From positions 1 to 64,000 of the forward strand of contig NZ_JBHMFC010000074.1 in assembly GCF_042427585.1 (NCBI RefSeq): 64,000 nucleotides of DNA, in the 5' to 3' direction. Both the position numbers and the translations under genes were made by a program. Every line of letters begins with the position of its first letter. Positions within the stretch are counted from its first letter, which is position 1. Positions 53,810-63,456 of this stretch are shown in pieces. This DNA comes from Pseudalgibacter ostreae (GTDB lineage: Bacteria; Bacteroidota; Bacteroidia; Flavobacteriales; Flavobacteriaceae). The notes under the pieces are model-generated. The model made no database searches. It was not told the DNA's origin and saw nothing but the letters and a program-made list of their open reading frames with translations.

Positions 53810-55369
53810 TTACACATTTGATGCTTCTTTTTTTAATTTATTATTAATTTTTGAATGTACCAATGCCACCACAATAACGACCAAAGCCCCCACTGGGAAC
53901 CACCAAAAGAAACTGATGCCCTCGTAATGCATTCCAGCAATAACGAAAATAGTGGTTATAGCCCCTACTAATATTCCTGTAAACGTTCCTTTTCGCATTA
54001 ATGCTAAAAACGCTATCCCTATTAAAGTTCCATAAGCATAACCTGGCACTTTAAATCCTAATGCCAGTAAGCCACCATCTTGAAAAAAACTAAACCCATA
54101 CGCTAACATTGCCAAAACAACTCCCCAAACAATAATGGCTATTTTTGATATTTTTACCACTTTATTTTCATCCATGGTTTTTAGCTTAGGATAAACCAAT
54201 GTGCCAACCCCCATGACACTCGTTTGAGAAAGCGCTGTTAAGGCAGAGTCCAGAGTTGAAATACCGGCAGCGAACATGGCGGCTATAATGAGTCCTGAAA
54301 TACCATTTGGCAATTCGTTGACCACAAAATATGGAAATATCCTATCGGGCTCTGTGCTTATGGAGCTGCTTACCACATCAGACAGCGGGTAGATATCGTA
54401 ATACACGACCAACCCAATGCCTACAAAAGCCATAATCCACGTTGTTGCTACCCCCACAACAGAAAAAGCGACCGCTTTACGTGCTTCTTTTAAATTCTTA
54501 CAACATAAGGCACGCTGTGTTACCACTTGATCTACGGCGTTAGAGCCAAACTCAAAAAACGTGCAACCTAAAATACCCACCCATAAGGTATATGTTTTAT
54601 GAGGATCCAAAGATAAATCCCATAATACTAATTTAGCTTTTTCGTCGGCTATAGCCATCATCTGACCAAAACCACCAGGTATGTCGCCCACAGCATAAAA
54701 AAGTGCAAAACAAGCGCCGAAAATAAAAATCACAAATTGAATGGCATCTGTCCAAACCACCGTGGTTATACCCCCTATATAAGACCACAGTACCGCAAAC
54801 AACGCTATAATACCAATGCAAACCATGGTACTTTGCCCCGTAATAACACTCAATACTAAAGCTGTACCCAATAAACGCACCCCTTGGCTCATGGTGGCAC
54901 CAATCATAAAAAATGTACGCGATAACTGACTGGTTTTTATGCCCAACCTATTTTGTATAAAATCATAGGGACTAAAAACACCTTCTTCATAATATTCCTT
55001 TAACAAAACATATACAAACAGAATATTACCCAAAGCAAAACCAATGGTCATTTGCAAATAGGTTAAATTTCCATGCATTGAAAACACAAAGGCTGGTACT
55101 GCAATAAAAGTTGCGACACTGGTTTTTGTTGCTATTAATGATAAGGAAACAGCCCACCAAGGCAGATTGTTACCACCTTTAAAAAAGGCATCTAAGCCTT
55201 TATCTTTATTTTTTACCAACTCGCCAATAAGTGTTGTTCCTAATAAAAAGACAATTAACACGATCCAGTTTACGGTAGAAAAATGACTGGATGCTATCTC
55301 GTTACCTCCCTGTGCAAACACAGAAAAACAACAAAATAAACCTACAATAACCACAATAAATTTTTTCAT
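53810..55369 (-). CDS. Sodium:solute symporter (SSS family), probable sugar importer
   Basis: 519 residues with about a dozen hydrophobic segments. SSS/SLC5 features: GGNNLPWWAVSLSLIATKTSVATF near the N-terminus (shortened: NNLPWWAVSLS), YDFIQNRLG, SYIGGITTVVWTDAIQ and AAMFAAGISTLDSALTALSQ (shortened: ISTLDSALTALS), which includes the sodium-site region. It starts with an apparent extra N-terminal hydrophobic segment ending SVFAQ. It would move monosaccharides or short uronic products across the inner membrane. Its neighbours are the FAD oxidoreductase and the permuted esterase. Confidence 0.87.
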   Translation of the reverse strand: MKKFIVVIVGLFCCFSVFAQGGNEIASSHFSTVNWIVLIVFLLGTTLIGELVKNKDKGLDAFFKGGNNLPWWAVSLSLIATKTSVATFIAVPAFVFSMHGNLTYLQMTIGFALGNILFVYVLLKEYYEEGVFSPYDFIQNRLGIKTSQLSRTFFMIGATMSQGVRLLGTALVLSVITGQSTMVCIGIIALFAVLWSYIGGITTVVWTDAIQFVIFIFGACFALFYAVGDIPGGFGQMMAIADEKAKLVLWDLSLDPHKTYTLWVGILGCTFFEFGSNAVDQVVTQRALCCKNLKEARKAVAFSVVGVATTWIMAFVGIGLVVYYDIYPLSDVVSSSISTEPDRIFPYFVVNELPNGISGLIIAAMFAAGISTLDSALTALSQTSVMGVGTLVYPKLKTMDENKVVKISKIAIIVWGVVLAMLAYGFSFFQDGGLLALGFKVPGYAYGTLIGIAFLALMRKGTFTGILVGAITTIFVIAGMHYEGISFFWWFPVGALVVIVVALVHSKINNKLKKEASNV

Positions 55370-55453
55370 TATTTCACATTTTGTTGTTTAGCATTATTCT
55401 ATTTAAAAAGTTTGTGATGTTTCTTCACTATTTAAATTGAAAGTATTTTTAGT

Positions 55454-56215
55454 CTAGTTTGAGGTAAGCATCGTGTATAAAAATGAGGGATAATTTTCGC
55501 CTGAAATAGTTCCTGCTCCCGAAGCACCAGACCCTTTAGTTAAAGAGTCGCCAAAGCATATGATTCTTTTATAAGTATTTAACAAACCATTATCTTTCAA
55601 GTAGTTAAAAACATTGTCTGCTATAAACTTATAACCTAGAGGTTTTAAATGCACGCCATCCTTTACATTACTGTTTTTCTCATTTCTTATATAGTCATCT
55701 TGATTATGGGCAGGTAAATTATTTGCTTTAAATGCAGCATTAATATCTACAAAAAGAACTTGATTGTCCTGAGCGACTTGTTCTACTATCTGTCCTGCTT
55801 TTTGAAGTTTTACATTTGGCGTATCTTTAAACAAGGCTTTATCATGACGCATATACAGGTATATACTATCTACTGTTGGCGGACTCATTAAAAGGATCTG
55901 CGCTTTATTTTCTTTTATACGCTTTACTATTTGATCAAGATTGGACCGATACGTTTCATAAGACACAAACTTCTTGGAATTCAACATATCATTAGTACCA
56001 ACCATTAGGATTACCAAGTCTGGCTTTTCCCTTAAGACTTCTTTTTCTAATCTAGAAATTAAGTTTAGCGTGGTATTTCCCGCAACGCCCATGTTTTCGA
56101 GTGTCAACTCTTTTTTAACAAAAGTGTTATTCTCGGTTTTAATTTGAGTCGTTTTACAGGCGCTAAAAAGCAACAAAGCCATTAGTGATCGTGATAATTG
56201 TTTCGTTATATTCAT
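55454..56215 (-). CDS. Circularly permuted SGNH/GDSL hydrolase lipoprotein
   Basis: 253 residues with lipobox (LLLFSAC, Cys 20). SGNH blocks are all present but in a rotated order: block II NMGVAGNTT (42-49), block III MVGTNDM (71-77), block V DGVHLKPLG (D186, H189), and only then block I ICFGDSLTKGSGASG (nucleophile S224) near the C-terminus, followed by ENYPSFLYTML, which normally leads into block II. In ordinary family members block I is at the N-terminus. The fold and triad could be complete with new termini between the first helix and second strand. Probable role is removal of acyl groups from the glycan. It is in the susC-susD transcript, 12 bases after beta-helix copy 9a. Confidence 0.82.
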   Translation of the reverse strand: MNITKQLSRSLMALLLFSACKTTQIKTENNTFVKKELTLENMGVAGNTTLNLISRLEKEVLREKPDLVILMVGTNDMLNSKKFVSYETYRSNLDQIVKRIKENKAQILLMSPPTVDSIYLYMRHDKALFKDTPNVKLQKAGQIVEQVAQDNQVLFVDINAAFKANNLPAHNQDDYIRNEKNSNVKDGVHLKPLGYKFIADNVFNYLKDNGLLNTYKRIICFGDSLTKGSGASGAGTISGENYPSFLYTMLTSN

Positions 56216-56227
56216 GACTTTTTTTAT

Positions 56228-57670
56228 TTAATTAAACTGATTATCGCTTCCAAGATCTTCTAATAACGCTCCATTGGATATCACTTTGCAATTCGCCGAT
56301 AATGCTTTAAAAACGATAGGCATCCCGGTTTCATTGGTTAATGTAATGTTGTAGGCTCCAGAAAACGCTTTAGGATCGGTATTGGGTTGTCTATAAGCAT
56401 GAACATCCGACCAAAAAGATTCTCCAAAAACAATTGGAACACTGTGACCCCTTTGTTCATTTTTATAGTTTTTTAAGGTTATTTTATGTCCAGTCCCATT
56501 AATTTCCGCCAAACGCTTAACGGGATATGCGCCAACCGTATTTATGAGTTCCAGCTCTATATCACAATTTTCAGTATTGTTATTGTGAAAACTTAGTAAT
56601 GGCCCATATTTAGCATCGCCTTTTGAATTTTTGATAATAGCATTTTTCGATACCGAATAGCCTTTTTCTTGACATTCGAGCGCTGTACAACCGTCAATTA
56701 TAGTTTCGCCCACATGAGCACTTAAATCGAAACCCGACCTCATGTGCTTTACAGTGGTATTTATAACCGTAATATGCTCCGTTTTTCTTCCAACAAAATA
56801 CCCATAAGGATACGATCTTACGCCATCTTCGGCCAATGATTTCATTTCATTAGGTAGTATTTTACCTGGAGGATAATCACTCTTAAAACCGGTTTCAAAA
56901 GCAGGCCCCGACGTTTCCGCAAGCATATCGGTTGTAGAACGCATTTCACCTTCCACATAGCAGTCCTTTATATAGGTATTAACGGCACCTTGCATAACAA
57001 TCCCATGGCCAAACGCTTTAGTATACACTTTGCAACCTATAAGCTTTGTATCTTTTCCTGTAACCAAAAGCGAGGAATGCTTTTGAGGCTTAACGATAGT
57101 TCTCTTTCCTTTTCCCAATAAATGGCCGTAACCATAAGGATAAGACCCTTGAATGTGAAGGGTGGTGTTCAAGATGGTATTACCATCGCCCATAACGTGC
57201 ATCATGATAGCACCCCGAGTAGGTGCTTCATGTTTATGAGCGCTATCGTAAACCTCTACCCCATCGATCGTGTTATGGTTGCCCGAGACAAAAAGTTCGA
57301 AAATTTGACGCTCACCAAAAACTTTATGCAATTTGGCGTCTATATTTATAATAACATTTGTTAAAATATAGTGACTATTATTCCCAGAAAAGTTGAGCAA
57401 TGACGCTATAGGAAAATCTGATATATGTGTATCCCCTTCTAATCTTTTTAATATTGAGGTTTGACTTAGTTTAATGTCATCGAGGTTGTACGTTCCTGGT
57501 TTTAACTTTACAACCACGTGGTCTTTTGACAAGTATCTTGAAAACTCTTGTAAATTTTCAACTACAATAGTTTTTTCCGTTAACGCTTGGTCTTTTTTAT
57601 AGGGTTTACAAGATAAAAACACAGTTACTCCAATTAATAATAATCGCAATAAAATAGGTAATTTAATCAT
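56228..57670 (-). CDS. Beta-helix family lipoprotein (family copy 9a)
   Basis: 480 residues with lipobox (FLSCKPYKK). Family hallmarks: GSYPYGYGHLLGKGKR, PQKHSSLLVTG, FGHGIVMQGA, YVEGEMRSTTDML followed by AETSGPAFE, LAEDGVRSYPYG and VKHMRSGFDL. Tandem neighbour of copy 9b (57707-59203), with which it shares GKGKR/GKSSD, LLVTGKDTK/LLVTGTGTK and FGES blocks. Unlike the other copies these two are lipoproteins next to susC/susD, so they may face the cell surface or periplasm as the first-acting enzymes. Activity unknown. Confidence 0.72.
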   Translation of the reverse strand: MIKLPILLRLLLIGVTVFLSCKPYKKDQALTEKTIVVENLQEFSRYLSKDHVVVKLKPGTYNLDDIKLSQTSILKRLEGDTHISDFPIASLLNFSGNNSHYILTNVIINIDAKLHKVFGERQIFELFVSGNHNTIDGVEVYDSAHKHEAPTRGAIMMHVMGDGNTILNTTLHIQGSYPYGYGHLLGKGKRTIVKPQKHSSLLVTGKDTKLIGCKVYTKAFGHGIVMQGAVNTYIKDCYVEGEMRSTTDMLAETSGPAFETGFKSDYPPGKILPNEMKSLAEDGVRSYPYGYFVGRKTEHITVINTTVKHMRSGFDLSAHVGETIIDGCTALECQEKGYSVSKNAIIKNSKGDAKYGPLLSFHNNNTENCDIELELINTVGAYPVKRLAEINGTGHKITLKNYKNEQRGHSVPIVFGESFWSDVHAYRQPNTDPKAFSGAYNITLTNETGMPIVFKALSANCKVISNGALLEDLGSDNQFN

Positions 57671-57706
57671 AGATAAAATAGTTGAAAATTTACAGTGCTT
57701 TCGTTT

Positions 57707-59203
57707 TTAATTAACGATGTTGCTTTGGCCGTTATCGGTTACCGTACCGTTAGTTGTTACAGAATTAGAATCTGCTAGATCAGTAAAAACAATAGGCATT
57801 TGGGTTTTATTATTTAGAAAATTAGTACTAGCACCAGCGTATTCACTATAAGAAAAACCTCTAAAAAACTTATCATCTGCATACGTCGATTCTCCAAAAA
57901 CAATAGGCAACGGTGTTGCTCTTACCTTATTCTCATGATTTTTAATAGTAATGTTATGGCCATTTCCAATTATTTCGACCAAACGCTGAGGCGGGAAGTC
58001 GCTTTCAGTATTAATCAATTCCAAATCGACAACACAATTTCTACTATTCTTATAAGGGAAAGTTAATAGAGGACCATACTGGGCATCCCCTTTACTTTTA
58101 GAAATTTCAATACCCGTTCCTCCTGAAAAAGCACTTTCACAACCTATCGCTGTACTGTTTGAAATAGTCATTTCACCACTTCCATGGACTAAAACAAAAC
58201 CACTACGCATATTTTTTACGGTGGTATTCACTACGGTTACCTTTTTAGTTCTAGAATATGAAAATGGCCCATCTAAATACGTTCTTACCCCATCTTCATT
58301 CATAGAAATCATATGGCCTTTTTCAAAATAACCAGGCGCATAATACGATTTAGGAACTTGTTTTCCATCTACAGTTACATATTGAGTGATATCAGAAAGA
58401 TCCCCTTCTAAGATGTCGTCTGTACTTCGCATTTCACCTTCCACATAACAGTCTTCTATAAGCGTATTTACAGCACCCTGCAACACAATACCATGCCCAA
58501 AAGCTCTGGTGATAACATTACATCTTAATAGTTTTGTACCTGTTCCTGTAACTAACAAAGAAGAGTGTTTATGCAAACTCACTAATGCATCAGAACTTTT
58601 ACCTAACAACTGCCCGTAACCATAAGGCCAAGAACCCGTTATATATAATGAAACATCTTCTAAAGTGTTATCAACTCCAGAAACAGTAAGCATAATGGCA
58701 GAGGTTCCATCTGTATAAGGTGCGGTATAACCATCGCCTAAATTATTAAAACTTAATCCTTTTATAATATTATTAGTACCATCGATAAACACTTCATTAA
58801 TCTTTCCATTATTATCAATACTAGGATAAATAGCGGTATCAACATTAATCACTACACCCTCTAAATCGAAAATATTATTATTGCCCGAGAAATGAAATAG
58901 AGTTGAAATGGCATAAGTTCCATCTGGAATTTGATCATTAGTATCGTCATATCTATCAATGTTTAGCTCTTTAAAATAAGATGCATCGTTAATCAAATAC
59001 GTTCCTGCAGCCATTTTAACATGCACATCATCTTTAGCAGCATATTCTCTTAACTCCTCTAAACTACTAATGCTGATGATATCGATTTCCTCAGGAACCT
59101 CTTCATCAGGTTTTTCAATACTTTCTTTTTTTGGAGCTCCAACTTCTGGAAGGCTACAATTAAAAAGAAATAAACTTAATAAAAGGATTACTATATATTT
59201 CAT
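57707..59203 (-). CDS. Beta-helix family lipoprotein (family copy 9b)
   Basis: 498 residues with lipobox (LFLFNCS) and an acidic linker (KPDEEVPEEIDI). Family hallmarks: GSWPYGYGQLLGKSSD, LHKHSSLLVTG, FGHGIVLQGA, YVEGEMRSTDDIL, MNEDGVRTY and VKNMRSGFVL. The acidic linker after the lipid-anchored Cys is typical of surface-exposed Bacteroidota lipoproteins. It lies between GH88 and copy 9a in the susC-susD unit. This position makes it a good representative for testing what the family does. An (unverified) guess is endo-acting lyase or hydrolase. Confidence 0.73.
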   Translation of the reverse strand: MKYIVILLLSLFLFNCSLPEVGAPKKESIEKPDEEVPEEIDIISISSLEELREYAAKDDVHVKMAAGTYLINDASYFKELNIDRYDDTNDQIPDGTYAISTLFHFSGNNNIFDLEGVVINVDTAIYPSIDNNGKINEVFIDGTNNIIKGLSFNNLGDGYTAPYTDGTSAIMLTVSGVDNTLEDVSLYITGSWPYGYGQLLGKSSDALVSLHKHSSLLVTGTGTKLLRCNVITRAFGHGIVLQGAVNTLIEDCYVEGEMRSTDDILEGDLSDITQYVTVDGKQVPKSYYAPGYFEKGHMISMNEDGVRTYLDGPFSYSRTKKVTVVNTTVKNMRSGFVLVHGSGEMTISNSTAIGCESAFSGGTGIEISKSKGDAQYGPLLTFPYKNSRNCVVDLELINTESDFPPQRLVEIIGNGHNITIKNHENKVRATPLPIVFGESTYADDKFFRGFSYSEYAGASTNFLNNKTQMPIVFTDLADSNSVTTNGTVTDNGQSNIVN

Positions 59204-59238
59204 AATTGTTTTTTTAAATTAAATTATTGTTTCTAACA

Positions 59239-60444
59239 TTAAGATGAAGCCATATTTTCTTCTATTTTTTTTAATTTTAATAAAGCTTCCATAAAATAAT
59301 AATCGGCATAAATAATTGGCACATCAATTTCAGAATTTGTGGGGTGATGTCCAGTAGAATGCAATAGTAATGCTTGATTTGTGTCTTTACTTAAATACGG
59401 CTCAGAGGACAAGAGCTCAATGAAGCCTTTAGCAGCATTAAAATACTTAGCCTTAAGATTGGCGTCTTTAACTAAGCCAGACAATTCCAATAACCCACAA
59501 GCAGCGACTGCTGCTGCTGATGCATCTTTTGGTGCATTTGGTATTTTAGGGTCGTCAAAATCCCAATACGGCATGCCATCTTCTGGTAAGCGCTCTAAAA
59601 ACTTATCGGAAAGTTTTATAGCCGTTTGCAAGAAATCTTCTCGACCTGTTTCTCTATACGAAAAGGCAAAACCGTAAATACCCCAGGTTTGTCCCCTAGC
59701 CCACATAGAATCATCGGCATACCCTTGATGGGCGACCCCCCTAATAAAGGCGCCCGTTTTATCATCAAAAGAGCCTAAGTGATATGTGGAGTAATCAGGC
59801 CGTACCAAGTATTTCATGGAGACTTCTGCGTGGCTTACAGCAATATCATACAACTTTTTAGAGCCTCCGTTTTTCGAAGCCCAAAACAGCAGTTCCAAAT
59901 TAATCATATTATCTATAATGGTGTTGTGGGGATACTGAGGTTTAGATGGCCATGAATGTATAGTGCCCACTATAGGGTTATACAAGGTCGCTAAAGTATC
60001 GGCCGCCGCCAACATGATTTTTTTATACTCTGGATTACCTGTTAACCTATAGCCATTGCCATAACTACAATACACCTGAAAACCTATATCGTGATCCATA
60101 GCGGGCGAATACGCTATGGTTTCTAGAGGTGCGGTAAACTTTTCGGCAGCCTCTTTTAAAGCCTCATCTTCTGAGTATTCGTAAGCATACCAAAGCACTC
60201 CTGGCCAAAACCCACTACACCAATCTCTAACACCTACCAATTCCCATTTTGTATGGTCTTGAGAAATCGTGCGCGGGAAACTATCGGCGGTTTTTAAGCT
60301 GTTTAAAGCGTCTCTTACTTTTGCCGTACTTGAGTTTAAAACCTTATCGACTGTTGGTGCTTCTGTTTCTTTTTTTGTGCTGTTACAACCTAACAATACA
60401 ACCGCCAAACTTAAGGATGCTAATCCTATTTTAAAAATTCCCAT
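59239..60444 (-). CDS. GH88 unsaturated glucuronyl hydrolase lipoprotein
   Basis: 401 residues with lipobox (VLLGCNS, Cys 20). The (alpha/alpha)6 barrel shows WCSGFWPGVLWY, the catalytic-type DHDIGF (D119) and IIDNMINLELL (D178) blocks, spaced as in the family, and HQGYADDSMWARGQTWGIYG (shortened: DDSMWARGQTWG). GH88 removes the 4,5-unsaturated uronic acid left at the non-reducing end by polysaccharide lyases. Its presence early in the operon is the strongest sign that elimination is a key step in this pathway and that a uronic acid is in the backbone or branches. Confidence 0.9.
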   Translation of the reverse strand: MGIFKIGLASLSLAVVLLGCNSTKKETEAPTVDKVLNSSTAKVRDALNSLKTADSFPRTISQDHTKWELVGVRDWCSGFWPGVLWYAYEYSEDEALKEAAEKFTAPLETIAYSPAMDHDIGFQVYCSYGNGYRLTGNPEYKKIMLAAADTLATLYNPIVGTIHSWPSKPQYPHNTIIDNMINLELLFWASKNGGSKKLYDIAVSHAEVSMKYLVRPDYSTYHLGSFDDKTGAFIRGVAHQGYADDSMWARGQTWGIYGFAFSYRETGREDFLQTAIKLSDKFLERLPEDGMPYWDFDDPKIPNAPKDASAAAVAACGLLELSGLVKDANLKAKYFNAAKGFIELLSSEPYLSKDTNQALLLHSTGHHPTNSEIDVPIIYADYYFMEALLKLKKIEENMASS

Positions 60445-60493
60445 ATTTATTATTTAAAAGCTTTATTTCTAAAGACACGTTTTACAAAATGTT

Positions 60494-61618
60494 TTATTCG
60501 ATAAAGTTTTTTAAATCCTCTACCGATTTAAATGAAATAATCCAATCTACACTAAGGGAGGTGTTGCCTGCATCTCCTAATAGAAAAATAAGCCGCTTTG
60601 TATCGGTATATGTTGTGGCACCGTTTGCAAAAGGCTGTACTGCACTGGAACCAAATCCCGAACCGCTTGTGCTTAAATCGAAATAATAAACACCTTGATC
60701 GTTTATTTCTGGATTTGGCACATGCTCGAAACCGGTTTTGTTATTGGCATACCAACCTCCTGCAAAATAAAAACCAAATCTAGAAGCTGGCAGATGATCT
60801 AGTTTTATTGCCAATAAAGGGAACTCACTAGATACCGTTAATTCTTTTCCTGTAGGTGTTTGAAATCCAAAATACCCATCTAAACTATCAAATGTTCCCG
60901 TTAGAGAACCTCCTGAAACCGACATACCAGTAGATCCAGGGTTATTAAACGACTCAATAGTTTCAAAATCATTATCGGTATCAAACAAAAATTTAAGACG
61001 TCCTATAGGGTATGAAAACTCTGGCCCCACTAAAACTTGCACACCTTTTGTTAAGGTAATTGGCCCTGTTCGTCCTGCAAACGGAACAGACACGACTATT
61101 TCGGTGTTAGTTATTGAAATGATTTCAGCATGAGCACCTCCGTTAAAACTTATCGTTATGGCATTAGAATCTGTACCAAAATTATCCCCTACTATGGTTA
61201 TATTTTCTCCCGCCGAGGCTATGCTAGGAAGATAATAATCCACTTTGGCACCTGGAATAAATGTAAAGGTATCTGTCGTTTCTTTTACGTCGCCCCATAC
61301 ATCTACTTGAATTTTACCTGTGGTAGCCTTTGCCGGTACTGCAACTGTAATTTGAGTATTGGAATAACTTACAATGTGCTCTGCAAAGATGCCATTAAAA
61401 TAAATTTTAGCAGCTTCTTTGAAGTCTCCAAAATGATTACCCTCTATAGTTATATATTCTCCAGAAAGCGCTGCTTGAGGAGAAAAAGATGTGACTGTTA
61501 TTTCTGGATACGTTACCAATTCTGTTTGAAAGTCTTTTTCTGTATCATAACATGAGCTTAAACTCAGTGTTACTAGCGTTATCATGGCTAAAAATATTCT
61601 GTTTTTTATGTTTTTCAT
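60494..61618 (-). CDS. Surface glycan-binding lipoprotein with two IPT/TIG domains
   Basis: 374 residues with lipobox (LSLSSCYD). Residues ~40-120 (EITVTSFSPQAALSGEYITIEG) and ~125-205 (YYLPSIASAGENITIVG) are two IPT/TIG immunoglobulin-like domains; the rest (~210-374) is a beta-rich domain probably binding glycan, with several exposed aromatic residues. This layout and the position directly after susD match SusE/SGBP-type proteins. It would capture the polysaccharide at the outer surface. Ligand unknown. Confidence 0.8.
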   Translation of the reverse strand: MKNIKNRIFLAMITLVTLSLSSCYDTEKDFQTELVTYPEITVTSFSPQAALSGEYITIEGNHFGDFKEAAKIYFNGIFAEHIVSYSNTQITVAVPAKATTGKIQVDVWGDVKETTDTFTFIPGAKVDYYLPSIASAGENITIVGDNFGTDSNAITISFNGGAHAEIISITNTEIVVSVPFAGRTGPITLTKGVQVLVGPEFSYPIGRLKFLFDTDNDFETIESFNNPGSTGMSVSGGSLTGTFDSLDGYFGFQTPTGKELTVSSEFPLLAIKLDHLPASRFGFYFAGGWYANNKTGFEHVPNPEINDQGVYYFDLSTSGSGFGSSAVQPFANGATTYTDTKRLIFLLGDAGNTSLSVDWIISFKSVEDLKNFIE

Positions 61619-61647
61619 GACTGTTTGTTTTTATTAATATCAGAATG

Positions 61648-63417
61648 TTAATACCCTGGGTTTTGCAACAAATTATTATTTAACCCTATTTGCCCAGTTG
61701 GCAGCGGAAATAAATAATGCTTTATCGAAAAATTACGATTTGAAGCGGGGTCTAACAACAAGGCTCTTAAATTACCTGCTCCAGTAGGTGTACTTACTTC
61801 ACCATAAGGGTATAAACCAGGGTTATACAAGGACGCGTTGTTTTCAAAAGCAGTCCCTTCTATAACAGCTCCATATATATCTTGATTTAATTCTTGCTCG
61901 GCTATGCCCCAACGTTTTAAATCATTATATCTAGAATTTTCGCCATAAAGCTCGATGGTACGCTCTCTTCTAATCTCTTCTAATAAATCCATATTATTAG
62001 CTATTAAACTAGCATTAGAAACACCTGGAAGCCCTGCTCTAGACTTAACCAAATTAATTGACTCGTCTAACTCTGTATCGGTTAATGTGCCGTTAAGTTC
62101 GTATAAAGCTTCTGCATACATTAAATAGACTTCGGCCAGTCGGATGTATGGATAATCTGCAGATTCTTGATTATCCTCACGATAGCTACCATACTCATAA
62201 GCAGAAAATTTTTGATTAACGTAGCCTGTACTTGTTATGGCTTTTAGCTCCACAGAACCGTCTACAGGAGCTTCATAAGTGTTGTAATCGGCAAAATAGG
62301 CTTCCATGCGATAATCTCTATTCTGGTATTCATCCGATACGTTTACATAACCTTGAAACAATGGAGAATTTTGTATGGTTTTTCCATCTGTACATAGGAA
62401 CATATCCATCATTTTTCGGCTTGGCTGCAAACGGCCTCTAACAGAGTGACTTAGTTTTGATTTTCCTTGACGCAGGGCAAAATCATACTTTCCATAAAGA
62501 ATAAATTCATTATTGGTAGATTTATCTAAGCCTGCAGGGTTGGAACCGCTATCTTCTAAATTAAATAAATAAAAAGAACTTTTGTTATCCAAAACATTAT
62601 TATAGTTCCACAATTCAAAACCGCCTTGATCTATTACTGTTCTTGTTAAAGTAATGGCTTCTTGTAGATACAATTCTATATTTGCAGGCTGATATCCTAC
62701 ACTGCCAGCCCCAGAGGCAACCCCGTCGCCATCGGTAGCGGTACCTACATATTTCATCCATGTAGCCTCATGCAAAAGCACTTTGGCCTTAAACGCCATA
62801 ACCGCCCATTTACTTATTTTTCCTTTGTCTGCCGTTCCTATATTTTGCTCCAATGGTAAATCGGGCATAGCATCTTCTAAATCCTTTAATACTTGGGCCA
62901 CCACTTCATACCGACTATTTCGAGGAGCATAAATTTCTGGATAATTTAAATCTAATGTTCTCGTAACAATGGGTACCCCACCAAAACGTTGTACTAAAAA
63001 GTAATGGTGCCAAGCTCTAAAAAATTTGGCTGTAGCTACGTATAAAGCAATGTCATCAGGGTTTCCTCCGTAATTAGTTGCTCTTTCCAATAATAGATTA
63101 GCTGTTCTAATTTTGGAGTACGTATCGTCCCAATACGCATCCTCTTCTGGAGCATTAATAGTACCTCTTGCATAATCTTGTTGCGGACCAGTTATGAATG
63201 ATGTTAAATCTGTACCATAGTCCATGAAATCTGCTCCTGACGACCAGCCTAACAACCCTGGATACAGGCTATTTGCACTGGCCTCAAAATGTTCTGGTTT
63301 ATTAAAATAATCAGACTCTGTTATAGAGGCAGGTGGGTTTAAATCTATAAACTCATCTGAACATGAAAACAAAGCAATCGCCATTAATGGCATTAGTATA
63401 TATATTATTTTTCTCAT
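61648..63417 (-). CDS. susD: SusD/RagB-like nutrient-binding lipoprotein
   Basis: 589 residues with lipobox (IALFSCSDEF). The SusD N-terminal pattern (LNPPASITESDYF, then WDDTYSKIRTANLLLERA) and C-terminal pattern (YPYIRLAEVYLMYAEALYE, IRRERTIELYGENSRYNDLKRWG; shortened: RRERTIEL) are clear. It lids the SusC channel and delivers oligosaccharides to it. It follows susC after 39 bases. This is the only SusC/SusD pair visible in the window. Confidence 0.93.
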   Translation of the reverse strand: MRKIIYILMPLMAIALFSCSDEFIDLNPPASITESDYFNKPEHFEASANSLYPGLLGWSSGADFMDYGTDLTSFITGPQQDYARGTINAPEEDAYWDDTYSKIRTANLLLERATNYGGNPDDIALYVATAKFFRAWHHYFLVQRFGGVPIVTRTLDLNYPEIYAPRNSRYEVVAQVLKDLEDAMPDLPLEQNIGTADKGKISKWAVMAFKAKVLLHEATWMKYVGTATDGDGVASGAGSVGYQPANIELYLQEAITLTRTVIDQGGFELWNYNNVLDNKSSFYLFNLEDSGSNPAGLDKSTNNEFILYGKYDFALRQGKSKLSHSVRGRLQPSRKMMDMFLCTDGKTIQNSPLFQGYVNVSDEYQNRDYRMEAYFADYNTYEAPVDGSVELKAITSTGYVNQKFSAYEYGSYREDNQESADYPYIRLAEVYLMYAEALYELNGTLTDTELDESINLVKSRAGLPGVSNASLIANNMDLLEEIRRERTIELYGENSRYNDLKRWGIAEQELNQDIYGAVIEGTAFENNASLYNPGLYPYGEVSTPTGAGNLRALLLDPASNRNFSIKHYLFPLPTGQIGLNNNLLQNPGY

Positions 63418-63456
63418 TTGTCTATCTTTTAAATTTTATTGAATGGCGCTATTCTT

